A DNA stretch of 64,000 nt, taken from positions 22,267,629 to 22,331,628 of the forward strand of contig NC_061787.1 of assembly GCF_022458985.1 (NCBI RefSeq). Direction: 5' to 3'. A model generated the notes under the pieces. It saw only the letters and a list, made by a program, of their open reading frames with translations, was not told where the DNA came from and ran no database searches. The position numbers and the translations under genes are program-made. Below are positions 46,085 to 56,366 of this stretch, one piece after another. Within the stretch, counting starts at the first letter, position 1. Each line of letters begins with the position of its first letter. The stretch is from Mugil cephalus (lineage: Eukaryota; Chordata; Actinopteri; Mugiliformes; Mugilidae).

Positions 46085-47150
46085 TGTCTCAGCTATTGAT
46101 TTAGATTTTCTTTTTACTTGTATCTGACTTTTCACTCATTTAATCACCTTTCCATGCATTGATTTCTGTTTTTTCATGTTTTTTTTTTTCATATTTTGGC
46201 CAAAAAGTTGTTTCTTCTCTTATTTTCCTTGCTGCATTCAAGAAGCAGTATGGGTTAACCGTTAACTGCACCACTGTTTAAGTGCTTCAATACTGATTTG
46301 TAAATTGTTTAGATGTACTTCTTGCACTGTTGATTTTGATTTTCTTTTTACTTGTATCCTACTCGTTGCTTATTTAATAACCTTTCCATGCATTAATTTC
46401 TGTTTTTTCATAGTTTTTTTTTTTTCATATTTTGCCCAAAAAGTTGTTTCTTCTCTTATTTTCCTCGCTGCATTCAAGAAGCAGTATGGGTTAACCGTTA
46501 ACTGCACCACTGTTTAAGTGCTTCAATACTGATTTGTAAATTGTTTAGATGTACTTCTGTTTTTTTTTTTCATATTTTGGCCAAAAAGTTGTTTCTTCTC
46601 TTATTTTCCTTGCTGCATTCAAGAAGCAGTATGGGTTAACCGTTAACTGCACCACTGTTTAAGTGCTTCAATACTGATTTGTAAATTGTTTAGATGTACT
46701 TCTGTTTTTTTTTTTTCATATTTTGGCCAAAAAGTTGTTTCTTCTCTTATTTTCCTTGCTGCATTCAAGAAGCAGTATGGGTTAACCGTTAACTGCACCA
46801 CTGTTTAAGTGCTTCAATACTGATTTGTAAATTGTTTAGATGTACTTCTTGCACTGTTGATTTTGATTTTCTTTTTACTTGTATCCTACTCGTTGCTTAT
46901 TTAATAACCTTTCCATGCATTAATTTCTGTTTTTTCATAGTTTTTTTTTTTCATATTTTGCCCAAAAAGTTGTTTCTTCTCTTATTTTCCTCGCTGCATT
47001 CAAAAAGCAGTATGGGTTAACTGTTAACTGCACCACTGTTTCATTTGTAAATTGTTCATATGTACATAGTTTTTAGATTTGTTGATTCAAGTGATTGCTG
47101 TTGGTGTGTTATGTTGATGTTTGTGTATGTTTTCCCCAATAAAGTATTTT
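46085..47150 (+). repeat. higher-order tandem array, long and short units
   Basis: A core starting 'tcatattttggccaaaaag' and including 'cagtatgggttaaccgttaa' begins at about 46189, 46427, 46571, 46718 and 46955. The spacings are therefore about 238, 144, 147 and 237 bp. Long units carry an extra 90-bp block ('gcactgttgattttgatttt' to 'ccatgcattaatttctg') that short units lack. The array ends with 'aataaagtatttttctgtt' and a short A run, so it may be the expanded 3' end of a transcribed element. Confidence 0.9.
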
Positions 47151-47389
47151 TCTGTTAAAAAAGTATTAACATGGTGGACATAGAAGTGTGGTAGCTACAC
47201 TTTACTATACACTTATAGACTAAATTTACTAGCTTATCAACTATTATTGGAAGATATCCTACACTAAATGATGGCTATTTGAACAGTTAGCTAACAAGAG
47301 ACATCTTTGATTTTATCACAGTCTTCAGATGCTGATGATGACTCCCACCACAGGGATTTGAAGACTCCTCCCAGGTGACAGAGGAGTTT

Positions 47390-49000
47390 GGAGGAAGAGT
47401 GAAATTGTGAAGATTCCTATTGAGGTGTAGGCCACAAAGGCCTAGGGCCTCTGCCAGGAGACCTGAATGAGGCGAACAAAGATAAGCCCACCACTTACCC
47501 CTGATAGATGTCAGTAATTAACACTGTGTCTTTCCTTGTTTTTAATTACACTCCCACATGCTTATCTAGTTACTGCATTTTCCACGTGCAATTTTTTAAT
47601 ATTGTCTTTTTCCTATTGTTCCCCTGGTCTAGTGTGGTGGACTACAGCAATACGGGGACCGGGCCAGGTCATGTATAAACAGCAAAGCAAATCGTGTGGA
47701 ATCAGTGCTCACTGCACCCTCTATTAATGCACTCCTGCCAAGTGACAGAGGGAGAGGTTTAGGATATACAGAGCCATATCAGCAGTGCAGAAAGGCCTAG
47801 GGCCTCTGCCAGGGCACCTGAATGTGGCGCACAAGGATAGGTCCACCACATGTCCACCTCCTTCAGCTCCAGCTCCCATACTCAACCGCCACCAGAGAGA
47901 TGGTATGTATGAAAGTGGTTAGACTATGTGTGTGTCCTGATCCTATTAACGGATATCTTCCAATAAGTATTGTGAATAAGCTAGTGTGTGCTGCCCACAG
48001 CTTGTCGAGATGGTAGCCACCTAGTGGGGTTTTTGAGTATGTTTTTTAGATTAAGTTTGGTCCTTTGAGCTTGCCATAGTAGTAGAGACAGATAGCAGAT
48101 GAGAGAGCATGCTGAATCTTCATTTCTTTTAACGAAGCCTTGGAAAATATATGCTTGTAAGTATATTCTTTTGGTTGTCTTGCAGTTTTCTGTTATTTTG
48201 GTTTCTGTTTCATAAGATATCATGCTGTTAGTATATTTGATTTATGTAACAGTGACAGCTACATTTTGTCTGTATGTTCAGTTTTACAGCTTGCTCATCT
48301 GGGAATAAACAGTCTCAACCATACATCGGCTTGTGTTTTCACTGAGAAGATTGTTCACTATCTGCCAAACTAGCGTCCGGTTACATCTAGAGAGGGCAGA
48401 ATATGGTGAATTTAGTTTATAGTTTAGTGTAGGCGATAAACGCCCCTCCTGCCTCTCCCCAGGACTAGTCCCCAGAGGGGACTTGGCCTGAGTGCTGCAA
48501 AATATACTGTATATTGCTAGAACTCCAATTACGCCTCCTGCCTTGCTTGCACTAAACCTGTGACCTAATATCTGTTCAAATATAACAGCAGGTGTCTCTG
48601 TGAAAGAACCCGAGCTATAGGCTCACATGAGTCATAAATACTCCCTTAACAACCGACTTTTAGGAAGAAAAGCACACCATCTTGTATTGTTGCTTTTGTT
48701 ATTATATGAACACAGCAATAAAATAAAACCCAGCTCATATGGAGGGACCCATCTGCCAAAGGCCAGCCGGGTAGAGACAGAGAAAGGATAACCCAACACA
48801 TGCCCTGAGGAATCAGTGCTCACTGCACCCTCTCTTAGACAGCAGACATACATACAAAGACATTGGTGGACTGGTGGAGGGGACAGGGGAGCTCCCAAAA
48901 CAGAGAGAGGTTTAGGATATACAGAGCCCCATCTGCAGTGAAATCGTGAAGATTCCTATTGATGAGAGTGGTGTAGGGACCAGGGCCTAGGCCATTTACA
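47390..49000. repeat. duplicated repeat modules
   Basis: The block 'aaggcctagggcctctgcca' occurs at about 47437 and 47791. The block 'gtgaagattcctattga' occurs near 47406 and 48946, and 'gaggtttaggatatacagag' near 47753 and 48907. 'tgctcactgcaccctct' occurs near 47706 and 48818. The order of modules varies between copies. The coding frames do not persist between copies. Confidence 0.75.
48727..48785 (-). mobile_element. L2 3'UTR fragment
   Basis: The reverse complement of 'cagctcatatggagggaccc' and 'atctgccaaaggccagccgg' is the L2 3'UTR block seen at 40697-40741. Confidence 0.85.
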
Positions 49001-49186
49001 CAGATATCAAAATGGATCTCTGTGTTTAAGGCATTTTGGGGGGACAGACTGCAGCTGCAATCGTCACCTCACATAACTCCAGTTACTGCAGGGATGTACA
49101 GCAGTAGCAGCACAGACTTGAAGTCTGAACATGACTAGCAACAGAAAACAAATTATATAAATGTCTCACCACTGTATAGTGCTGGA

Positions 49187-49814
49187 TCAAGAATCCAGCC
49201 ATTCCAGGTCCAGTCCTTCCCCCGAGAATGACTGCCTGCACACGCCGTAGTCAAAGCGGATCTCCTCACCCACTTCAATGTCTATGCTGGCCAGGAGGAG
49301 GATGGTGTCTGATTCTTCTTGGGGTAGCTTTAACTTGCAGCGACGGGGCTTTGCGTTGAACCTTTTCTTCAAGTGGTTCATGAGCCGCCCCACTGTCTCC
49401 ATGTCGGGATGACACTCACATGGGAACGTCTGGGCATCCACGCAGAGCTGTTGAAAGAAGAAAAGGTATCCCATCTCATCGTCCATGCTCTGCAACATTC
49501 TTTTCCCCTCCGCCTTTGTGATTACCTTGCCATGGTAATCGCAGATTATGGAGCCCTTTGAAAAGTGTTTGGTGGCAATAAGTTCTGTGGGCAAAGGGAG
49601 GTGAAATTAATGAGGCTGTTCACGATATGATTGTATTTGTGTTAGGCTTTGACTGTGCTCACAAAACATTTTCACATACCTTTCTCCTTTGGCTCACCAA
49701 AATCCTTGATGGTCAGACCTGACCACTTCTGTGTGATGACCTTCTTAATGATCCTTGGGTCACTTTCCACCTGTGTCTGAGTGGGTGGATGCCACTTGGA
49801 GAGTACCAGCTGCG
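49187..49814 (-). pseudogene. KMT5A-like SET domain (last two exons)
   Basis: The domain starts in exon 49680-49814 (QLVLSKWHPPTQTQ and VITQKWSGLTIKDFG) and continues in 49584-49187. It has FSKGSIICDYHGKVITKAEG (equivalent of FsrGefVveYhGdlI), GYLFFFQQLCVDAQ, GRLMNHLKK where the family has GRLINHSK, then ILLLASIDIEVGEEIRFDYG (the GEE..yDYG end). The fold-defining motifs are all present, with Ser changed to Leu in NHS. KMT5A enzymes monomethylate histone H4 Lys20. Whether this copy could bind the cofactor is uncertain, because the GxG loop before FSKG is not clear. The frame is open from exon 50166 onward. Confidence 0.7.
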
Positions 49815-50270
49815 CTGTAAAAGAGGAGAGAATATTCACATTAAAGATTCACACTTGTGAGCTGTAGATGTCATATATACCCGACCTAATCATTGACTAT
49901 GTATGTATTTACACTTACACAAGAAATGTTCCTCCCGCATGCCACGCTGCATAATCCTCCACTTGTCATACAGCACCCTGCCTTCACTGAACCCAGCACT
50001 GACTCTCTTCCACTTGCAGGGAGGATTCCCGTTCAGTGTTACTGGGAATTTGGAGAGAAACGCTGTCATGTTCTCCATTTCTTTCTCTTCCGAATCACTC
50101 TCTCCCTGTCGGCCTCTCTGCTGTGACTGAGCAGCCCTGTTGTCTGTTGAATCCTCAGCAGAAAATCTGCAAGATTGAAAAGGTTTCAAAGTTAACCACT
50201 GACAAACAGATCAGACTTCTGTAAGACAAACAATGACTCAATATTGTATGTTTCAGACCACCATGCATAC

Positions 50271-52054
50271 CCTCTTAAGCTCTGCAGCAGGTTGCTTGTG
50301 ACAACAGTCTTGTGAAGTGTCCTCATCCGCTAATGTTGCTTTGCAACGGAGGTTGAATGGGCCATGTAGTGCGCCACACCAGACTGCTGCTCCTCTGTAA
50401 AGGTGTTGGCCGACTCCATTTCCACAACCCTCCTGATCTCCCGACTTGTCACATTCTCACATTTGTAGCTGCAATGGAGCACAAATCTCAGATGACACAT
50501 CCACTCTCAGCACTGAACGATTTAATTTTTTCCTAGTCATATCTATGTATTGAATGCAAAACTCGGCATATGTCATTAACCCCTAGCCCTCTTGATCTGC
50601 ACAGTAAACACAGTATATGCATGGCCTCCTGTTGTTACTTACTGCTCGTGCAGACGAGCAAGATCATTGGTGGCACTTGCAATGGGCCGGCCCCATTTGG
50701 ACAGGAAAAATCTGTCTTCATCGTCTACTTCTGGGTCGAGGGACTTTGCGCAGATGTGTTCATAATATGACTGCAATATCTGTGGAGACAGAATATGAAT
50801 CAAGTTAATGTCTGTGGAATTGCTAAATGTGTCGTTGTAACACATGGTGAGCCATTTCAGCCTGTTAGAAAACTTACGGAGTCCTCCTCATCAGTCAGGG
50901 CAAATTTAGCAATTTGCATCTTGGTCATCTTGTGCCTGCTGACACCAACACAGACTCTGTCATCAGACCACTGCCTGGCCAGCCACTCTGCTGTCTGAAA
51001 AACACAGAAGACAAGATGTGAATTACTGACATCAAGAATCAAGAGTCTATATTGTGTAAACACAATGGACTCCTGGCTTAAAATGCACACATATAATACA
51101 CAGCCATTCAAATAAAACAAAAGAATAAGCAGAGGGTGCCCTTTATTCTCTCATTATCACCAATGATTAAGACCAACAGAAATCTTTCCATATGGACCTT
51201 CTAAAGTAAACACTCCTCTCTGACTTCACTTTAATGTGAGCAGGGCTCTGTGTGTGTATGTCTCTGTGGAGCTGTGTGTGTTTGTGTGTGTGGTTGGGGG
51301 GATGGTGCATGTCTGAGAGTGCTGCAAGGGGTGAACAGATTTGAGAGTAACACTGCTGTCACTTGATTCTGGCTGAGCCTGGTTTTAAGGGGAAAAGTAC
51401 TTACTGTCATTCCTTCCACTGCTCCCAGTCTCTGGAAGTGCCCCAAGATCAGTATGGCCTCACAGTAATAGCGGAAATATGTTGTCGTATTCTCATTCGG
51501 TGGAACATTGCGACCTAATAGATCCATACGATTAAGCGCGTCCTTCCTTCCAACAGCCAAGACCTTCTGACACTCCTTGATGCTCTTCTGGCTCCCCATG
51601 AAGTGCATATACCTGGAATAATATACAAGACCACAATGAGGAGCAGAACTACATGTTTCTGTATCACATAATCTCTGTGTAGAGCAGACTGATGAGTATG
51701 AGTGACAAAACAGAACTCATTAAAGGAGAGAAAGGGTAGGCAGATTAACAACTGACCTGGTTTTAATATGGCCTTACTGTTTTCCTTGGCCACTGACTTT
51801 CTCATGACACTGAGGAAATCGATTTAGGTCTGGCACTTCCTGTGGAAGTCTGGATCCTTCACAGCAATGTGAAGAAAGGTCTTCACATACTGCACAATCC
51901 AGATCACGTTCTTTATGTAGTTGAGAATCGTGGCAGGACTCAACTTGGCAAGTTTCAGGTTGTGCAGGTAATCGCTGGCTTCAGTGCTTTTAATGAGGAA
52001 ATCTTCATCCCCTTCAGGCTGGATGTATCTCAGCATCCTGGAGACATTGTCCAC
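50271..52054 (-). pseudogene. tyrosine-recombinase module (core-binding plus catalytic)
   Basis: The core-binding part has LAKLSPATILNYIKNVIWIV, the helix pattern of phage-integrase SAM-like domains. The catalytic part shows YYCEAILILGHFQRLGAVEG (box I, Arg in FQR), VGVSRHKMTKMQIAKFALTD (Lys of the beta-hairpin), NVTSREIRRVVEME (box II Arg), and GVAHYMAHSTSVAKQH (His of the GHS-like motif). A TAG stands at the position where the nucleophilic Tyr is expected (H-Y-R). In active enzymes that Tyr forms the covalent link to DNA. The remaining catalytic set is therefore R, K, R, H without Tyr. Intron positions do not interrupt these boxes. Confidence 0.6.
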
Positions 52055-52769
52055 CTGTCATGAAAGTTGAAGAGAAGCATGAAATGATGCAAGAAAACAG
52101 AGCCATGTGTGCTGATGTCTCTCTAACACTCACCCACTCACATACACACAGAGTGCATCATTTTAAATAATATACAGTGGTCTTGTAAGTCTCGTCTTAT
52201 CTCTCTCCCTCACTCACACATACTGCGGAGCTATAGCAGAGCATATATTCAGGGTTATGTCTTACCTCCTGCTGGCAGTTTGGCACATTTAAAACGTCGA
52301 TCAAATGCCTCTTGAACCCCATCGGCATTTTACATTCAGCTGGGAAGTTCTGGTAGAGGCCCCTCGCCTGCATGTTCATCCGCACACAATTCTGATAGAA
52401 CTAGGTGGATTTCTGAAAGAACAAAGCAACTTTAGTTTCAAATCTGCAGACTACAACCTCAAAGAAACTCAAGCTGATCACTGTTTGAAGTGATGTGTGT
52501 GACACCGATGTGATGAACTTACCTTTGCCATGTTCGGTCATGTGAGCCAGCATCATCATCGTGGGAATCAGTGGACCCCTCTTCACCAGTGCTTGAAAGC
52601 TCTACACCACTGGCAGGTTCCTCCGTGGCAGCTGCACTTGTTGATGGCATTTGGATGGGCTCCAAGTCTGCTGGGTTGGGGGCGTTGGCCACAAAAAAAA
52701 AACCCTGGTGTGAAGGTCCTCCAGCAGAGCCAGTCTTGTTGCTCTGTCTGGGTAACACTTGCACAATTT

Positions 52770-52930
52770 TCAGGGGGCTGGACCTTTGGGGCCCTCATCT
52801 GGGCCACCCACATCCGTGGGAGAGGGCCCTGGGGCGGCCTGGCACCTAGGGAGCTTCCCGCAGACTCCCTCTTGACACTTGGAAATTTTCAGGGGCCCTG
52901 TACTGCCCTCACGATGCGTGTACCAATGCA
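52770..52930 (+). repeat. GC-rich minisatellite unit (solitary)
   Basis: One unit with 'ggggccctcatctgggcca', 'cctggcacctagggagcttc' and 'gcagactccctcttgacact' lies just upstream (in transcript sense) of the recombinase/SET gene. It matches the array at 53525-54000. Confidence 0.85.
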
Positions 52931-53524
52931 AGTCCAGACAGTCAGTTAACGATTTGTTGAATAATCACAAGGCTTGTCTTTTCTCGTCTTTTTAATGAAG
53001 TCTTCTTGTTACCATAAAACTAGAAATTGTTACAGACAAAAACACATATCTGTAGTAAATAAATTATACAGGTACATTTCAATCAGTGTTCAATGAAGCT
53101 AGCATCTGCTGTAATTAGCAAAGCACATTTTTTCACCAATATCATCAATGAAGAGTTTATCATAACATGCTTTACAAAATACATGCATGTAACAAATATC
53201 CACAAAAATACTTACAGATAAATATTTTCCGAGGCAAAAGCGTTGAAACAACTTCAGCAATGTGAATTCAGCAGTCTGCTTAGCTTGTCTGTGCCCTACT
53301 GACTTAATTGAACATGCAATGGAAAAAAACAAACTGTTTAACATAGCTTGAAACTAAGGAACAGAGCACTCACTCCAATGCGGTTTTTCTGAACCAAAGA
53401 ACAGAGCGCTCACTCTGACGCGGTTTTTCACAACCAAAAACATCGACTTTTTTAAACACTTTTATCTACTCAGTGATTAACTTATGAACTTATTTAACTT
53501 AAGATTTTTACCTTTTAAGAGCAG
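52931..53524. other. unassigned sequence between minisatellite blocks
   Basis: Two imperfect copies of 'gaaccaaagaacagagcgct' occur near 53360-53420, about 40 bp apart. Nothing else was recognised. Confidence 0.4.
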
Positions 53525-54060
53525 CACAGGTCCTCATCTGGACCACCCACCATCCGTGGGAGAGGTCCCTGGGGCGGCCTCGCACCTAGGGAGCATCCCG
53601 CAGACTCCCTCTCAACACTTTCAGGGGACCGGACCTTTGGGGCCCTCATCTGGGCCACTCACAATGCGTGGGAGAGATCCCTGAGGCAGCCTGGCACCAT
53701 GGGAGCTTCCCGCAGACTCCCTCTTGACACTTAGAAATTTTCAGGGGACTGGAGCTTTGGGGCCCTCATCTGGGCCCCCAACAATCCGTGGGAGAGGGCC
53801 CATGGGCGGCCTGGCACCTAGGGAGCTTCCCGCAGTCTCCACTTAGAAATTTTTCGAGAGCCGGAGTTTGGGGCCCTCACTGGGGCCCCTCACAGTCTGT
53901 GTGACAGGGCCATAGGGCTGCCTGGCACCTAGGGAGCTTCCCACAGTCTCCCTGTAAAGACTTTGAAATTTTCTGGGAACTGGAGATTTGGGTGTGGGGT
54001 GGGGGCACCCTGGGGGTCCGGAGGAGGGTAGCCCATGGGCGGCCATGAAGTGCACCTCTC
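53525..54060 (+). repeat. GC-rich minisatellite array
   Basis: About four diverged units of 110-120 bp start near 53536, 53647, 53767 and 53878. Each has 'cctcatctggg.cc', 'ccgtgggagag' or a variant, 'cctggcacctagggagcttc' and a 'gaaattttc' block. The array is much richer in G+C than the flanks. Its place just ahead of an rRNA gene fragment suggests, but does not prove, a spacer origin. Confidence 0.85.
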
Positions 54061-54313
54061 ACATCCTGGAGGCCCATGTTCTGGAAAACCTGCTCCCTGT
54101 AATCATGTTAGTGGTGGTTAGTGGGGACGGGTGCAACTGGGGCTCACAGGGAGGAAGGGGAGAGTCGAGAGTGGCTCTGCCCTTCTTTCCATTCCAAGTG
54201 TTAAAGGGGACAGCGGGCGACCTTGCCCGCTTTCCCCTTCTCTCCTGCGAGCCCCTGTTGCGCCCATCTCTACATACCACTCAGGAAGAGGTTAAAAGTT
54301 TTCTAAGTGTTAA
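54061..54313. other. GC-rich sequence ahead of the 18S fragment
   Basis: It is unassigned. It has 'ggcgaccttgcccgctttcc' and ends with AT-rich 'aggttaaaagttttctaagt', which is not rRNA. Confidence 0.4.
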
Positions 54314-54516
54314 GCATTTGCCAAGAATATTTTCATTAATCAAGAACGAAAGTCGGAGGTTCGAAGACGATCAGATACCGTCATAGTTCCGACCATAAAC
54401 GATGCCAACTAGTGATCCGGCGGTGTCATTCCCATGACCCGCCGGGCAGCTTCCGGGAAACCAATGTCTTTGGGTTCCAGCGGGAGTATGGTTGCAAAGC
54501 TGAAACTTAAAGGAAC

Positions 54517-54547
<31 letters not shown>

Positions 54548-55027
54548 GCGGCTTAATTTGACTCAACACGGGAAACCTCACCCGGCCCGGACACGGAAAG
54601 GATTGACAGATTGATAGCTTTCTCGATTCTGTGGGTGGTGGTGCATGGCTGTTCTTAGTTGGTGGAGTGATTTGTCTGGTTAATTCTGATAACGAACGAA
54701 ACTCCGGCATGCTAAATAGTTACGCGACCCCGTGCGGTCGCAACCAACTTCTTAGAGGGACAAGTGGCGTTTAGCCACACGAGATTGAGCAATAACAGGT
54801 CTGTGATGCCCTTAGATGTCTGGGGCTGCACGCGCGCCACACTGAGCGGACCAGCGTGTGTCTACCCTTCGCCGAGAGGTGCGGGTAACCCGTTGAACCC
54901 CACTCATGTTAGGGATTGGGGATTGCAATTATTTCCCATGAACGAGGAATTCCCAGTAAGCGCGGGTCATAAGCTCACGTTGATTAAGTCCCGGGCCTTT
55001 GTACACATCGCCCGTTGCTACTACCGA
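54314..55027 (+). rRNA. 18S rRNA gene fragment (3' half, truncated)
   Basis: The fragment starts at 'gcatttgccaagaa' and carries the conserved blocks 'ggtttgactcaacacgg'-like (seen as 'aatttgactcaacacggg'), 'ggtggtgcatggc', 'taacaggtctgtgatgccct' and 'tgtacacatcgcccgt'. It ends at 'gctactaccga', before the true 3' end. The 5' half of the gene is absent. It contains substitutions in normally invariant positions, such as 'acatcgcccgttgc' for the usual 'acaccgcccgtcgc', so it is a pseudogene-like copy rather than a functional gene. Confidence 0.95.
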
Positions 55028-55037
55028 AAGGTAGCTC

Positions 55038-55286
55038 TAAGGGCTGGGTCGGTCAGGCTGGGGTGCGAAGTGGGGCTGGGCTCGCGCCGCGGCTGGGCTC
55101 TCCCCACCGCCGGAAGCACAGTTTTGCGCGGCCCACCTCGCAGGGTGGGGCCCTTAGCCTGGTGGGTGCCTCGAGCGGCGCCACGGCGCATGGATGGGCG
55201 TGTCAGCGGTGGCTGGCGGTGACTCGGGACGAACACCGGGCCCTTCTCGCCACTGAATGTCAAAGTGAAGAAATTCTATGAAGCGT

Positions 55287-55320
<34 letters not shown>

Positions 55321-55321
55321 T

Positions 55322-55367
<46 letters not shown>

Positions 55368-55462
55368 GAACGAGATTCCCACTGTCCCTACCTACTATCT
55401 AGCAAAAACACCACCAAGAGAACGGGCTTGGCAGAATCAGTGGGGAAAGAAGACCCTGTTGG
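55038..55462 (+). rRNA. 28S rRNA gene fragment containing the R2 target region
   Basis: GC-rich sequence (55038-55224) resembles a 28S expansion segment. It passes at about 55225 to core 28S: 'gaatgtcaaagtgaagaaat', 'gggtaaacggcgggagtaac', 'tatgactctcttaa', 'gccaaatgcctcgtcatc' and 'ccctacctactatctagc'. The last clear 28S block is 'ggggaaagaagaccctgttg' at about 55440-55460. The expansion segment and core are joined by a deletion. At the R2 target 'cttaaggtagcc' the copy reads 'cttaatgtagcc'. It is a pseudogene fragment joined directly to the 18S piece. Confidence 0.92.
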
Positions 55463-56275
55463 GGTTGAGGTCGTAGAGGAGATGGAGGAGGGGGGCTTAA
55501 AGAAGCTAGCTGGGGAGAAGAGGCGTAGTGCTGGTGATGGTGATGCCAAAATCAAGTCAAGGAGGAAGACTTTAGAACAGGCTGCAGACAAACAGCCAAT
55601 CTCTAACAGTAGTGATAGTGATGCAAACATGTCAGACTATAGTTTTGTGATGTTTCACTATCACAGACACCAGAAGGAGGGAAAATATACCCAGTCGCTA
55701 GTTTTAAGATGTTTTTACAACAGAAAAAGGGTTTCAGAGGGATTACAATTGAACAATACTTTCCTGACCCAAGAGCTTTTCTTTTTCTCTGCCAGACAAC
55801 ACATAAGGCAGAAGGACATGTCTGGTTTAACTGACCAATACATTTGGTTTAACTGACCAAGAAACTTCAGAAAATAATGAGAAAAGTTAGAGACAACTTA
55901 TGAATACATTAATGGAAATGGATAGACATTCTCAAACCTTAGTGTTTTTTACCCTTTTTTTTTTTTACTGTTTTAGGCACATCTTTTATCCTCTCTTTTA
56001 TCATGGACACTTTTAAAGTTGTGTCTTTAAACTTAAACGGTGCTAGAAAAACTGAAAAAAGAGCTGTTCTGTATGAAATGGTCAGGATGAAAAAGATAGA
56101 TGTCCTGTTACTCCAAGAGACCCACAGTGATGAGAACAGAGAACAACAAAGCTGACTGGCATAGTGAGTGAAGAGGGGACGCCATTTTATGTAACTGTAA
56201 CTCACGCAGTGCAGGGGTTGGGTTTCTCCTCTCCACACCTTTTAAGCCGAAGTATATAGAAGTTGAGGATAAATG

Positions 56276-56366
<91 letters not shown>

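Larger units (their letters stand above)
49187..52764 (-). pseudogene. tyrosine-recombinase (Crypton-like) / SET-domain gene, about nine exons
   Basis: Exons deduced from GT-AG sites, in transcript order: about 52764-52523, 52412-52266, 52054-51757, 51612-51405, 50994-50878, 50779-50643, 50468-50271, 50166-49919, 49814-49680, 49584-49187 (stop TGA). The last seven exons keep one frame across all junctions. The N-terminal exon is Ser/Glu/Asp-rich without a domain. Then follow a SAM-like core-binding module, a recombinase catalytic region and a C-terminal SET domain. In-frame stops occur at 52401-52403, 51824-51826 and 50330-50332, and the junction between the third and fourth exons is out of phase by one base. 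The recombinase call rests on motif order only. No terminal repeats mark it as a mobile element, so it may be a relic of a domesticated gene or of a multi-exon element. Confidence 0.65.

Noticed and set aside
54764..55222. Open reading frames of up to 152 codons in GC-rich sequence
   Set aside because: They lie over the 18S and 28S rRNA fragments, so they are chance frames on rRNA sequence.
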